Source of the DNA: Suilimivivens aceti
GTDB taxonomy: Bacteria > Bacillota > Clostridia > Lachnospirales > Lachnospiraceae
DNA: 64,000 bases
Direction: 5' to 3'
Assembly (NCBI RefSeq): GCF_025567405.1
Contig: NZ_JAOQKJ010000006.1
Coordinates: 124,001-188,000 of the forward strand
Below the pieces are notes generated by a model. That model saw only the letters and a program-made list of their open reading frames with translations, did no database searches and was not told where the DNA came from. Positions 16,057-24,058 of this stretch are shown here, piece by piece. The translations under genes and the position numbers were made by a program. How positions within the stretch are numbered: the stretch's first letter is position 1; the number at the start of each line of letters is the position of its first letter.

Positions 16057-16257
16057 TTAACTATCCTGTTTCTTTGCGTTCCTTGCCCTCTGCCTTTTCA
16101 GAAATTCTATTTGTGATGATCCATATTTTCCCTTTGAGATATCATAAGTACCCATTACATATAAATCATCTGGATATTTCAACGCTTCTTCATTTGTCTT
16201 TTTATCTTCATCATCCAGATTTCCCCAGCCCTTAATGAGCTTGAATGAGATGATTTG
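16057..16257 (-). pseudogene. Unidentified coding remnant (C-terminal fragment)
   Basis: The minus strand reads as 66 protein-like codons ending in a stop at 16057-16059. They contain segments such as FKLIKGWGNLDDEDKK, YPDDLYVMGTYDISKGKYG and a basic tail FLKRQRARNAKKQDS. The frame opens directly after a stop codon at 16258-16260 with no start codon or ribosome binding site at its head, so I read it as the 3' end of a truncated gene. I do not recognise the family. Its stop lies four bases from the toxin terminator. Confidence 0.5.
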
Positions 16258-16261
16258 TTAG

Positions 16262-16318
16262 TTGAAAAAACAAGCATGAAATGATATACTGGACAAGTAT
16301 ATCTATGCTTGACTTTTT
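16262..16318 (+). promoter_or_regulatory. Promoter overlapping an inverted repeat, upstream of integrase remnant and pyrE
   Basis: TTGAAA (16262-16267), a 17-bp spacer and TATACT (16285-16290) with an upstream TG form a good promoter. The same bases belong to an imperfect inverted repeat (AAGCAT...GATATACT at 16272-16290 against AGTATATC...ATGCTT at 16295-16310) followed by TTTTT, which looks like a terminator or a mobile-element end. The promoter may now drive pyrE. Confidence 0.5.
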
Positions 16319-16352
16319 GGTTTGCTAAACAAATCAGAAAGGATTGATATAC

Positions 16353-16424
16353 ATGGGTAAATCATTAAATGGCAAAGAGCCAGGAAAGGGCATAAGCCAG
16401 CGTAAGGAAGATGGCTTAAAATAA
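16353..16424 (+). pseudogene. Integrase remnant (first 23 codons only)
   Basis: The 23 codons MGKSLNGKEPGKGISQRKEDG-L-K match the start of Tn916/ICE-type tyrosine integrases, whose N-terminal arm-binding domain typically begins MGKSLxGKELGxGISQRKDGLY. The frame then meets a stop at 16422, and the rest of the integrase is gone. A ribosome binding site (AAAGGA) precedes it. The pyrE site AAGGAG overlaps its stop. The family match is from memory of the motif, not a search. Confidence 0.7.
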
Positions 16425-16439
16425 GGAGAAAATAATAAG

Positions 16440-17117
16440 ATGGAACAGTACAAGCAGGAATTCATTGAGTTTATGATAGACAGCCAGGTTTTGAAATTTG
16501 GCGACTTTACTTTGAAGAGCGGACGGAAATCCCCCTTTTTTATGAACGCAGGGGCTTATGTGACAGGTACCCAGCTTAGAAGGCTTGGTGAGTATTATGC
16601 GAAGGCGATCCATGACCACTATGGACTTGACTTTGACGTCCTCTTTGGACCTGCCTATAAGGGAATCCCGCTTTCCGTAGCAACAACTATGGCGATCAGT
16701 GAATTATATGGAAAGGATGTCCGCTACTGTTCCAACAGAAAGGAAGTCAAGGATCACGGTGACACTGGAATCCTTCTTGGCAGCAAGCTGAAGGACGGGG
16801 ACAGAGTCGTTATCATCGAGGATGTGACAACCTCCGGCAAGTCTATTGAAGAGACCTTCCCGATCATTAAGGCACAGGCCGATGTGGAGATCAAGGGACT
16901 GATGGTATCCTTAAACCGTATGGAAAAGGGTCAGGGAGAAAAGAGTGCCCTCTGTGAGATCAAGGAGAAATACGGATTTGATGCCAACGCTATCGTAACG
17001 ATGGCAGATGTGGTAGAATATCTCTATCAGAAGGAATACAAGGGAACTGTTTATATTGATGAGGAACGTAAGAAACAGATTGATGATTATTATGCTGTTT
17101 ATGGAGCAAAGCAGTAA
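16440..17117 (+). CDS. pyrE: Orotate phosphoribosyltransferase
   Basis: This 225-aa enzyme converts orotate and PRPP to OMP. The PRPP-binding signature VVIIEDVTTSGKSI is near residue 120, and the orotate/PRPP loop YGPAYKGIPL appears as FGPAYKGIPLSVAT. Length is normal for the family. AAGGAG lies 12 bases upstream of the ATG. It sits directly behind the integrase remnant and is followed by a small membrane-peptide gene, then a terminator. Confidence 0.96.
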   Translation: MEQYKQEFIEFMIDSQVLKFGDFTLKSGRKSPFFMNAGAYVTGTQLRRLGEYYAKAIHDHYGLDFDVLFGPAYKGIPLSVATTMAISELYGKDVRYCSNRKEVKDHGDTGILLGSKLKDGDRVVIIEDVTTSGKSIEETFPIIKAQADVEIKGLMVSLNRMEKGQGEKSALCEIKEKYGFDANAIVTMADVVEYLYQKEYKGTVYIDEERKKQIDDYYAVYGAKQ

Positions 17118-17144
17118 ACTGATGTAGAAAGGCGAGGACTTAGT

Positions 17145-17297
17145 ATGGAAGAAAAAACGTATAAGATTATGAGTGGCAGCGGAGCTACAAGTATTGCTGT
17201 TGGAGTAGTTACACTGGTAACCGGACTTGTCTGCGGCATCCTGATGATCGTAAGCGGAGCAAAGCTCCTTCTTGGAAAATCCAAAATATTATTTTAA
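17145..17297 (+). CDS. Small single-span membrane protein downstream of pyrE
   Basis: This 50-aa protein has a polar N-terminus (MEEKTYKIMSGSGATS), a glycine-rich hydrophobic segment (VGVVTLVTGLVCGILMIVSG) and a short basic end KLLLGKSKILF. It has a ribosome binding site (AAAGGCGAGG) and a terminator nine bases after the stop, so it is a plausible real gene. Similar small proteins occur in Lachnospiraceae as hypothetical proteins, as far as I recall. Function unknown. Confidence 0.65.
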   Translation: MEEKTYKIMSGSGATSIAVGVVTLVTGLVCGILMIVSGAKLLLGKSKILF

Positions 17298-17305
17298 CAA
17301 GAGAG

Positions 17306-17333
17306 GGCATTCCTGATGGCAGGAATGCCTTTT
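17306..17333 (+). terminator. Intrinsic terminator after the pyrE unit
   Basis: A perfect 10-bp stem GGCATTCCTG / CAGGAATGCC with a 4-nt loop is followed by TTTT. Confidence 0.87.
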
Positions 17334-17379
17334 GTCGCAGGACACCCATGGGGAACTGATGCTGCAGAAAGGAACACAT

Positions 17380-17700
17380 ATGGGATTTCGAGGTTACATT
17401 TTTACAAATAAAAAACACCCGGAAAAGGGGATCATGTCCTTTATCCTTGGGATCCTTTCCCTTGGAACCTATATCATGGCAGTTTATCTGTCCTATCAGG
17501 GAAAAGGGGTATCATCGGCAAGATATGGGGCGGCTGGTGTTCTGGCCAGTGTTTTCATGACAGTCGGACTGATCCTTGGGATCATGTCCTTACGTGAAAA
17601 GGAAACCTTTAAACTGTTTCCGGTACTTGGCATGATTGTCAATGTACTTGCCTTTTTTGCGTTGAGTTTAATTCTATATGCAGGAGCGTATGTGAGTTGA
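17380..17700 (+). CDS. Small multi-span membrane protein (DUF6142-like)
   Basis: This 106-aa protein has three hydrophobic segments (IMSFILGILSLGTYIMAVYL, YGAAGVLASVFMTVGLILGI and VLGMIVNVLAFFALSLILYA). It matches the general look of the DUF6142 family of Lachnospiraceae. Function unknown. The start has AAAGGA eight bases upstream, and its TGA overlaps the ATG of the aminopeptidase gene by one base, so the two are coupled. Confidence 0.68.
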   Translation: MGFRGYIFTNKKHPEKGIMSFILGILSLGTYIMAVYLSYQGKGVSSARYGAAGVLASVFMTVGLILGIMSLREKETFKLFPVLGMIVNVLAFFALSLILYAGAYVS

Positions 17701-19778
17701 TGGAAGAGAGATTTTTGCTGGCGAAGACCAGAATTTATGAAATTGCAGAAGGAAAAGATATGTCGGCAGATATGCCGGAGGCATTTGCAGATTATTTTCG
17801 GAAGGTGGCAGAGTTTCTGAAGCTGGTACTGGAGCATGAGAACTTTGTGGAAGAGGGAGGCCTGCAAAAGGCAGAGCTTTCCGAACTGCAGAGAAGAAAT
17901 CACAGTCTGTATGAGGATATCCTGCCGGCACATTATGAGGAAAGCTATGGAAATCCAGCATACTGTGTGAAGAGACTGGGAGAAGAGTATGGCAGGCTGC
18001 TTTCCTTTTTGTATGCGGAGATGCGAAGTCTGATCCCCTTCTGCCATGAACGGCAGGAGGAAGAAATCCTGATCAGGCTGGAGCTTTTTTTGCAGGTATA
18101 CAGTGCTTTTGAGGGAAGCCTGCTGGAGGAAGAGAAGCTTCCATCCTACGAGTCTGTCCGGGAGGATATTTACTATTTCGTCAGTGATTATACCAGAGAT
18201 TCCTTCAGGAAAAAGTTAGAGGGCATGTTCCTTCCGGAACAGGATTTTGCTTGGAAAATACTACGGGAAAACAGCCTTGATACACCGGCATACCTGTACG
18301 CTTTTGGAGAATATATTACAGAAAATGAGTTAAGGACATGGGAGCATCTGAAGGAGCTGCCGCAGGAAACAATAGATCTGATGGCAGATACCTATACAGA
18401 GGGGTACCGGATCGGTTTCCTGATGGGAAACAAGGATATCGGTAAGAAAAAAATCGTAAATATCAGATACACGCTTGGCTTTGAAAGAATGATCCTGAAG
18501 GCTATCAGGAATTTTGAGGCCATGGGACTTGAGCCTGTGATCTACAGGGCACCGGCAAGTCTTCTGATGGGGAAGAGCCTGAACCGGAATGGCTATTTTG
18601 GGGCGATCCCCAATAAGCAGTATGATTTTGATCATAAGGATGATATCGGGCTGTTTCTGGACAAGCGTCTTGTACAGATCAGACTGGAGGCATGGCAGGA
18701 ATGCTTTGAAGAGTTTAAGGAGCAGGCCGGTTATTTTGGAGGACCTGCAGTGGTAGAGGTTTTCGGGGAAGCACCGGAGGATCTGAAAGAAAAGGAAGAA
18801 GCGGTACACTTATCAGAAAGCCAGCAGAAGCTTACTGTAGAGTATATGACACAGGCCGGTGAAATTCAGAACCGTTATATTAAGGGAGAAGAAAGAAGCT
18901 TTACCATCATTGCTTTCCCGACACCGGAGATCGGTGAGAACTATCCGGAGATCTTCGATGAGGTGATCCGGATCAATACCCTGAATTATCAGAAATATCA
19001 GAAGATCCAGCAGAAGATCATAGATACCCTTGACCTTGGAAAATATGTGATCGTAAAGGGCAGAGGAGAGAACAGGACAGGCATGAAGATCATGCTGCAC
19101 CATCTGACAGATACAGCACATCAGACGAACTTTGAAAACTGTGTGGCAGATGTGAATATTCCGGTTGGGGAGGTATTTACTTCTCCTGTACTGACCGGTA
19201 CTGAAGGAATACTTCATGTGACGAGAGTCTTTTTAAACGGACTGGAATTCAGGGATCTTTCCCTGCAGTTTGAAGATGGAAAGGTAAAGGATTATACCTG
19301 CAGCAATTTTGAGGAAGAAGAAAAGAACAGGAAATATATCCGGGACAATATTCTGTTCCATCATGATATGCTGCCAATCGGAGAATTTGCTATTGGCACC
19401 AATACCACAGCTTATGTGGTGGCCAGAAAGTATCAGATCGAAGATAAGCTGCCGATTTTGATCGCAGAAAAGACAGGACCGCATTTTGCAGTGGGAGATA
19501 CCTGCTATTCCCATGCGGAGGATGTTGCTGTTTATAACCCGGACGGAAAAGAGATCATTGCCAGAGATAACGAGTGCTCGCTCCTTCGGAGGACGGAGCC
19601 GGAGAAAGCCTATTTTAACTGCCATACGGATATCACGATCCCTTTTGATGAACTGGGAGAGATCAGTGTGGTGACGGAAGAGGAACAGGTGATCACAGTG
19701 ATCGAAGATGGAATGTTCGTGCTGCCCGGCTGTAAAGAATTGAATGAGCCATTACTTGTTTCCCTTAAGAAACAATAA
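17700..19778 (+). CDS. M29-family metallo-aminopeptidase with N-terminal extension
   Basis: This 692-aa protein has a C-terminal half that matches thermophilic aminopeptidases (M29, AmpS/AmpT-like). It carries the conserved acidic and His metal-ligand segments: a Glu in NIPVGEVFTSPV, then HHDMLPIGEFAIGTNT, GPHFAVGDTCYSHAED and the closing Asp near the end. The first roughly 300 residues are a helical extension typical of the longer form in Clostridia. It releases N-terminal amino acids from peptides in the cytoplasm. It is translationally coupled to the upstream DUF6142-like gene. Confidence 0.87.
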   Translation: MEERFLLAKTRIYEIAEGKDMSADMPEAFADYFRKVAEFLKLVLEHENFVEEGGLQKAELSELQRRNHSLYEDILPAHYEESYGNPAYCVKRLGEEYGRLLSFLYAEMRSLIPFCHERQEEEILIRLELFLQVYSAFEGSLLEEEKLPSYESVREDIYYFVSDYTRDSFRKKLEGMFLPEQDFAWKILRENSLDTPAYLYAFGEYITENELRTWEHLKELPQETIDLMADTYTEGYRIGFLMGNKDIGKKKIVNIRYTLGFERMILKAIRNFEAMGLEPVIYRAPASLLMGKSLNRNGYFGAIPNKQYDFDHKDDIGLFLDKRLVQIRLEAWQECFEEFKEQAGYFGGPAVVEVFGEAPEDLKEKEEAVHLSESQQKLTVEYMTQAGEIQNRYIKGEERSFTIIAFPTPEIGENYPEIFDEVIRINTLNYQKYQKIQQKIIDTLDLGKYVIVKGRGENRTGMKIMLHHLTDTAHQTNFENCVADVNIPVGEVFTSPVLTGTEGILHVTRVFLNGLEFRDLSLQFEDGKVKDYTCSNFEEEEKNRKYIRDNILFHHDMLPIGEFAIGTNTTAYVVARKYQIEDKLPILIAEKTGPHFAVGDTCYSHAEDVAVYNPDGKEIIARDNECSLLRRTEPEKAYFNCHTDITIPFDELGEISVVTEEEQVITVIEDGMFVLPGCKELNEPLLVSLKKQ

Positions 19779-19794
19779 ATTGTTATATTTGGAG

Positions 19795-19824
19795 TTGCAA
19801 TCAAGAAGTTGGATATAGTATGAT
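19795..19824 (+). promoter_or_regulatory. Promoter of the purE operon
   Basis: TTGCAA (19795-19800), an 18-bp spacer and TATGAT (19819-19824). The bases after the -10 (GTAAATG) are the same as after the purL -10, possibly a shared element. Confidence 0.5.
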
Positions 19825-19862
19825 GTAAATGTTCGGGACTACGCAAACAGGAGGAGAGAATT

Positions 19863-20372
19863 ATGCCAAAGGTAGGAATCGTCATGGGCAGTGACTCAGA
19901 TCTCAAGGTGATGAGCGGTGCTGCAGCGATGCTGAAGGAACTGGGAATTGATTATGAGATGAGAATTATTTCCGCACACAGAGAGCCGGATCTTCTGATC
20001 GAATGGACCAGATCGGCGAAGGAGCGCGGATTAAAGGTGATCATTGCAGGAGCAGGAATGGCAGCAGCACTGCCTGGAATGTGCGCAGCACTCTTTTCCC
20101 TGCCTGTTATAGGGGTTCCTCTTTCCGGGAAGAAGCTGGATGGCATGGATGCAGTGTTCTCCATTATGCAGATGCCGCCCGGAGTTCCTGTTGCAACAGT
20201 TGCTATTGACGGGGCAAAGAATGCAGCAATCCTTGCAGCAAAGATGCTGGCAACCGGCGATGACGAGCTGCTGGCAAGGCTGGAAGCTTACACGGAGAAT
20301 CTGAAGGAGCAGGTAGAGGCAAAGGATCAAAAGCTGCAGCAGATTGGATATGAGAATTACCTGAATCAGTAA
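19863..20372 (+). CDS. purE: N5-carboxyaminoimidazole ribonucleotide mutase
   Basis: This 169-aa class I PurE rearranges N5-CAIR to CAIR in purine synthesis. The substrate-binding signature GIVMGSDSDLKVM is at residues 5-17, with SAHREPD near residue 40 and the GAGMAAALPGM loop after it. PurK is not in the window. It opens the purE-purM-purN-purD run with AGGAGG nine bases upstream. Confidence 0.96.
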   Translation: MPKVGIVMGSDSDLKVMSGAAAMLKELGIDYEMRIISAHREPDLLIEWTRSAKERGLKVIIAGAGMAAALPGMCAALFSLPVIGVPLSGKKLDGMDAVFSIMQMPPGVPVATVAIDGAKNAAILAAKMLATGDDELLARLEAYTENLKEQVEAKDQKLQQIGYENYLNQ

Positions 20373-20405
20373 GAATACGATAAGCAAAGAGAAAAGGAGA
20401 AAGAA

Positions 20406-21431
20406 ATGGACTATAAGACGGCCGGTGTGGATATTGAAGCAGGTTATGAATCTGTGGAGTTAATGAAGAAGTATGTGAAAGAGACTATGAGACCAGAGGT
20501 TCTTGGTGGGATCGGTGGTTTCTCAGGAGCATTTTCCTTAAAGAACATTAAGGACATGGAGGATCCGGTGCTGCTGTCCGGAACAGACGGCTGTGGGACG
20601 AAGGTGAAGCTGGCATTTCTGATGGATAAGCATGATACGATCGGTATTGATGCGGTAGCCATGTGTGTCAATGATGTAGCCTGTGCCGGTGGAGAGTCTT
20701 TATTTTTCCTTGATTATATTGCCTGTGGCAAGAACTATCCGGAGAAGATCGCAACGATCGTAAAGGGTGTTGCAGAGGGCTGTAAGCAGGCAGGGGCAGC
20801 CCTTGTCGGAGGAGAGACAGCAGAGCACCCAGGACTGATGCCGGAGGATGAATATGATCTTGCAGGCTTTGCAGTTGGCGTGGTGGACAGAAAGGATCTG
20901 ATCACCGGAGAACATATCAAGGATGGCGATATGCTGGTCGGTATTGCTTCCTCAGGCGTTCACAGCAATGGATTTTCCCTGGTACGTAAGGTGTTCGAGA
21001 TGACGAAGGAATCTCTTGATACTTATTATGTTGAACTTGGAACAACACTTGGCGAGGCACTGATCGCTCCGACCAAGATTTATGTAAAGACATTACAGGC
21101 CATTAAGAAAGCTGGTGTGACCGTTAAGGGCTGCAGTCATATTACCGGCGGCGGTTTTTATGAAAATATTCCCCGTATGCTTCCGGAAGGGGTGCGTGCA
21201 GTGGTAGAGAAGGACAGCTATCCGGTTCTTCCTATCTTTAAACTGCTGCAGAAAACAGGAAACATTGCAGAGAAAATGATGTATAATACATTTAATATGG
21301 GACTTGGCATGGTACTTGCCATTGATCCGGCAGATAAGGATAAGGTTCTTTCCGCTATTGAAGCAGCTGGTGAAAAGGGCTATGTGGTAGGAAAGGTCAT
21401 TGCCGGTGAGAAGGGTGTAGATTTATGCTGA
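20406..21431 (+). CDS. purM: Phosphoribosylformylglycinamidine cyclo-ligase (AIR synthetase)
   Basis: This 341-aa enzyme makes AIR from FGAM with ATP. It shows the PurM/PurL-fold landmarks: GGFSGAF, DGCGTKVKLA, the GGETAEHPG loop and SGVHSNGFSLVRK, with the C-terminal GKVI. Normal length. Its last seven bases overlap the purN start, indicating translational coupling. Confidence 0.96.
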   Translation: MDYKTAGVDIEAGYESVELMKKYVKETMRPEVLGGIGGFSGAFSLKNIKDMEDPVLLSGTDGCGTKVKLAFLMDKHDTIGIDAVAMCVNDVACAGGESLFFLDYIACGKNYPEKIATIVKGVAEGCKQAGAALVGGETAEHPGLMPEDEYDLAGFAVGVVDRKDLITGEHIKDGDMLVGIASSGVHSNGFSLVRKVFEMTKESLDTYYVELGTTLGEALIAPTKIYVKTLQAIKKAGVTVKGCSHITGGGFYENIPRMLPEGVRAVVEKDSYPVLPIFKLLQKTGNIAEKMMYNTFNMGLGMVLAIDPADKDKVLSAIEAAGEKGYVVGKVIAGEKGVDLC

Positions 21432-22051
21432 GAGTAGGAATCCTTGCCGCAGGCGGTGGTACCAATCTGCAGGCTATCATTGATGCAGTGGAGAGCGGGA
21501 AGATCACTGATGTGGAGCTTTCCTTTGTACTGAGCAACAAGCCTGGTGTCAGGGCACTGGAGCGTGCAAGGGCGCATGGGATCAAGGATATTGTTGTAGA
21601 CATGAAGTCCTTTGCAGACAGGGAAGACTTTAATCAGAAGCTGAGCGAAACGATTGATGCGGAGAACCCGGATCTGATCGTACTGGCAGGCATGATGATC
21701 ATGATGCCTGCAGAGCTTGTAAGGAAATATCATAACAGGATCATCAATGTACATCCAGCACTGATCCCGGCCTTCTGTGGAAAGGGATTTTATGGACTGA
21801 AGCCTCACGAGGCAGTGCTTAAGAGCGGTGTCAAGGTGACAGGTGCTACGGTTCATTTTGTGGATGAGGTTTATGACCATGGTGCCATCATCATGCAGAA
21901 GGCTGTGTATGTACAGAACGGTGATACACCGGAGGTACTGCAGCACAGGGTAATGGAAGAGGCAGAGTGGCAGATCCTTCCAAGGACAATTGATCTGATC
22001 GCACATGGCAGGGTGACCGTAAAAGACGGAATTGCCATTGTAGAAGAATAA
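21425..22051 (+). CDS. purN: Phosphoribosylglycinamide formyltransferase
   Basis: This 208-aa enzyme transfers a formyl group from 10-formyl-THF to GAR. Motifs: GGGTNLQAII for phosphate binding near residue 10, and the catalytic Asn/His pair INVHPALIPAFCGKGFYG with the distal Asp in FVDEVYDHGAII. It overlaps purM and is followed by a 198-bp palindromic repeat that separates it from purD. Confidence 0.96.
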   Translation: MLRVGILAAGGGTNLQAIIDAVESGKITDVELSFVLSNKPGVRALERARAHGIKDIVVDMKSFADREDFNQKLSETIDAENPDLIVLAGMMIMMPAELVRKYHNRIINVHPALIPAFCGKGFYGLKPHEAVLKSGVKVTGATVHFVDEVYDHGAIIMQKAVYVQNGDTPEVLQHRVMEEAEWQILPRTIDLIAHGRVTVKDGIAIVEE

Positions 22052-22052
22052 A

Positions 22053-22250
22053 ATGATGTCGGGGTCAAAAGCCCCCGACTTTGATACCTACGGATTGCTT
22101 CGTGCTACGCACTTCCACAATCCTACCCAATATTCGCATATCGTGGGATTATCATCCCACTTTTATGCTCATATCGGGGCGGGTCCTAAGGTCTTTCACC
22201 CACTTATGAGCAAGCTCATGTGGGTTTAGACCTTTTGACCCTGGTATCAT
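22053..22250. repeat. MITE-like palindromic element with terminal inverted repeats
   Basis: The 198-bp element has imperfect terminal inverted repeats of 19 bp (consensus ATGATRYCRGGGTCAAAAG, 16 of 19 matching) at 22053-22071 and 22232-22250. Inside is a chain of hairpins: 22058-22079, 22092-22123 with an inner GTGC/GCAC stem, 22136-22168 around GTGGGAT/ATCCCAC, and 22190-22232 with CCCAC/GTGGG and TATGAG/CTCAT arms. No open reading frame is seen and no clear target-site duplication. It splits purN from purD. I do not recognise a named family. Confidence 0.6.
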
Positions 22251-22284
22251 AGAATACGATTACATAGATTTCATGGAGGCGGAT

Positions 22285-23556
22285 ATGAAGGTTTTGATCG
22301 TTGGCGGCGGTGGCAGAGAACATGCGATCGCATACAGTGTTTCCAAAAGCAGAAAAGTAAGCAAGATCTATTGTGCACCGGGCAATGCCGGTATCGGCAT
22401 GATCGCTGAGTGTGTTCCTATTGGAGCCATGGAGTTTGATAAGATTGCAGCATTTGCAAAAGAGAAAGAGATTGATCTGACGATCGTGGCAATGGATGAT
22501 CCGCTGGTAGGCGGTCTGGTAGACAGACTGGAGGAAGCAGGTCTTCGGGCTTTCGGACCCAGGAAAAATGCGGCGATCCTGGAAGGAAGCAAGGCATTTT
22601 CCAAGGATCTTATGAAAAAGTACAATATTCCTACAGCAGCGTATGAGAATTTTGATGATCCGAAGGCAGCACTTGCCTATCTGGAAACAGCAGACTTTCC
22701 CATTGTCCTGAAAGCAGACGGACTGGCTCTTGGAAAGGGAGTTCTGATCTGCCAGGATCTTGACGAGGCGAAGACCGGCGTTAAGGAGATCATGGAGGAT
22801 AAGAAGTTTGGAAGTGCCGGAAACAGACTTGTCATTGAAGAATTTATGACAGGCCGTGAGGTGTCGGTGCTTTCCTTTGTGGATGGAAAGAATATCCGGA
22901 TCATGACAAGTGCACAGGATCACAAGAGAGCAGGAGACGGAGATACCGGATTAAATACCGGTGGCATGGGAACCTTTTCTCCCAGTCCCTTTTATACAGA
23001 AGAAGTGGACAGCTTCTGCCGTAAATATATTTATCAGCCTACTGTGGATGCCATGCTGGCTGAGGGCAGAGAGTTTAAGGGAGTGATCTTTTTTGGACTG
23101 ATGCTGACGGAGAAGGGACCAAGGGTTCTGGAATATAATGCCAGATTTGGTGATCCGGAGGCACAGGTAGTGCTTCCCAGAATGAAAAATGATATCATAG
23201 AAGTGATGGAGGCCTGCATTGATGGCACATTGGATCAGATTGACCTGGAGTTTGAGGACAATGCAGCAGTCTGTGTGGTACTTGCATCTGATGGATATCC
23301 GGTCAAATATGAAAAAGGATTTGTGATCCAGGGTCTTGAGAAATTCGAAGGACAGGATTCTTATTTCTGCTTCCACGCAGGAACAGCCAAAACAGAAAAA
23401 GGGATTGTGACAAACGGAGGACGAGTCCTTGGTGTAACAGCAAAAGGGGATGACCTGAAGGAAGCCAGAAAAAATGCATATGCTGCGACGGAATGGATTA
23501 CTTTTGAAAACAAATATATGCGTCATGATATTGGAAAGGCAATTGATGAAGCCTGA
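22285..23556 (+). CDS. purD: Phosphoribosylamine-glycine ligase (GAR synthetase)
   Basis: This 423-aa ATP-grasp enzyme joins glycine to phosphoribosylamine. Landmarks: N-terminal VLIVGGGGREHAIAY, the ATP-grasp part KADGLALGKGV and EEFMTGREVSVL, and the signature NTGGMGTFSP with the catalytic RFGDPEAQ. The start at 22285 has GGAGG five bases upstream. It stands just after the palindromic repeat and so may have lost co-transcription with purEMN or read through it. Confidence 0.96.
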   Translation: MKVLIVGGGGREHAIAYSVSKSRKVSKIYCAPGNAGIGMIAECVPIGAMEFDKIAAFAKEKEIDLTIVAMDDPLVGGLVDRLEEAGLRAFGPRKNAAILEGSKAFSKDLMKKYNIPTAAYENFDDPKAALAYLETADFPIVLKADGLALGKGVLICQDLDEAKTGVKEIMEDKKFGSAGNRLVIEEFMTGREVSVLSFVDGKNIRIMTSAQDHKRAGDGDTGLNTGGMGTFSPSPFYTEEVDSFCRKYIYQPTVDAMLAEGREFKGVIFFGLMLTEKGPRVLEYNARFGDPEAQVVLPRMKNDIIEVMEACIDGTLDQIDLEFEDNAAVCVVLASDGYPVKYEKGFVIQGLEKFEGQDSYFCFHAGTAKTEKGIVTNGGRVLGVTAKGDDLKEARKNAYAATEWITFENKYMRHDIGKAIDEA

Positions 23557-23585
23557 GCATGTGGGAATGGAGAAGGTGACGTAAG

Positions 23586-24047
23586 ATGGATATGAGACGT
23601 GCGATATTCAGCATGGGTGAGCTGCACAGGCCGTCCTACTGTGAAAAATGTGGTGGGGTTCTTGTTTACAAGGGACTTGGTGAATATGAATGTGAAGAAT
23701 GTGGACATCAGGAATATGACGATTATGGAAAGGTACGTAATTATCTGGATGAGCATAAGGGAGCAAATGTAGCTGAGATATCAGATGCCACAGGTGTAAC
23801 TCATAAGTCCATACGTGATATGATCAAGGATAACCGGTTTGAGATCATTAATAATGCCGGTGGTTATATACGATGTGAAATGTGCGGTGCTAATATCAGC
23901 AGCGGCAGATTATGCAGTAAATGTGAACAGCTGTATCACAGGCAGCTTGAGGAAGAAGCCCGCAGGATGAGAAAATCCGGTATTCAGGGAGGTAGTGAAG
24001 GCTTCCGTGAAGAAACCGGAGAGAGGCGCTTTATAAGAGAAAGATAA
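23586..24047 (+). CDS. Zinc-ribbon / helix-turn-helix protein
   Basis: This 153-aa soluble protein has an N-terminal zinc ribbon (YCEKCGG...YECEECGHQ, residues about 18-41) and a winged-helix or HTH segment (GANVAEISDATGVTHKSIRDMIKDNRFEI split over residues 60-88). A second ribbon CEMCGANI...LCSKCEQ (about 98-120) and a charged tail follow. The arrangement resembles the YvyF/TIGR03826 flagellar-operon-type proteins, but no flagellar genes are near. A regulatory or nucleic-acid-binding role is inference. Likely co-transcribed with the SH3b gene 12 bp downstream. Confidence 0.7.
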   Translation: MDMRRAIFSMGELHRPSYCEKCGGVLVYKGLGEYECEECGHQEYDDYGKVRNYLDEHKGANVAEISDATGVTHKSIRDMIKDNRFEIINNAGGYIRCEMCGANISSGRLCSKCEQLYHRQLEEEARRMRKSGIQGGSEGFREETGERRFIRER

Positions 24048-24058
24048 GGAGAAAAGAA

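Larger units (their letters stand above)
15629..16439 (+). other. Accessory scar between DUF6033 gene and pyrE
   Basis: These 811 bases hold no long gene. 15629-15725 shows nothing recognisable. 15726-16053 is a candidate type I toxin-antitoxin locus. 16057-16257 reads on the minus strand as an unidentified coding remnant. 16262-16318 is a promoter overlapping a hairpin. 16353-16424 is the beginning of an integrase gene that stops after 23 codons, just before the pyrE ribosome binding site. The stretch is AT-rich compared with its flanks. I read it as the remains of one or more mobile elements (inference). Confidence 0.7.

Noticed and set aside
22053..22284. Possible riboswitch (ZTP/pfl or purine type) before purD
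   Set aside because: The conserved core bases of those classes are not present, and the terminal inverted repeats fit a mobile palindromic repeat better.
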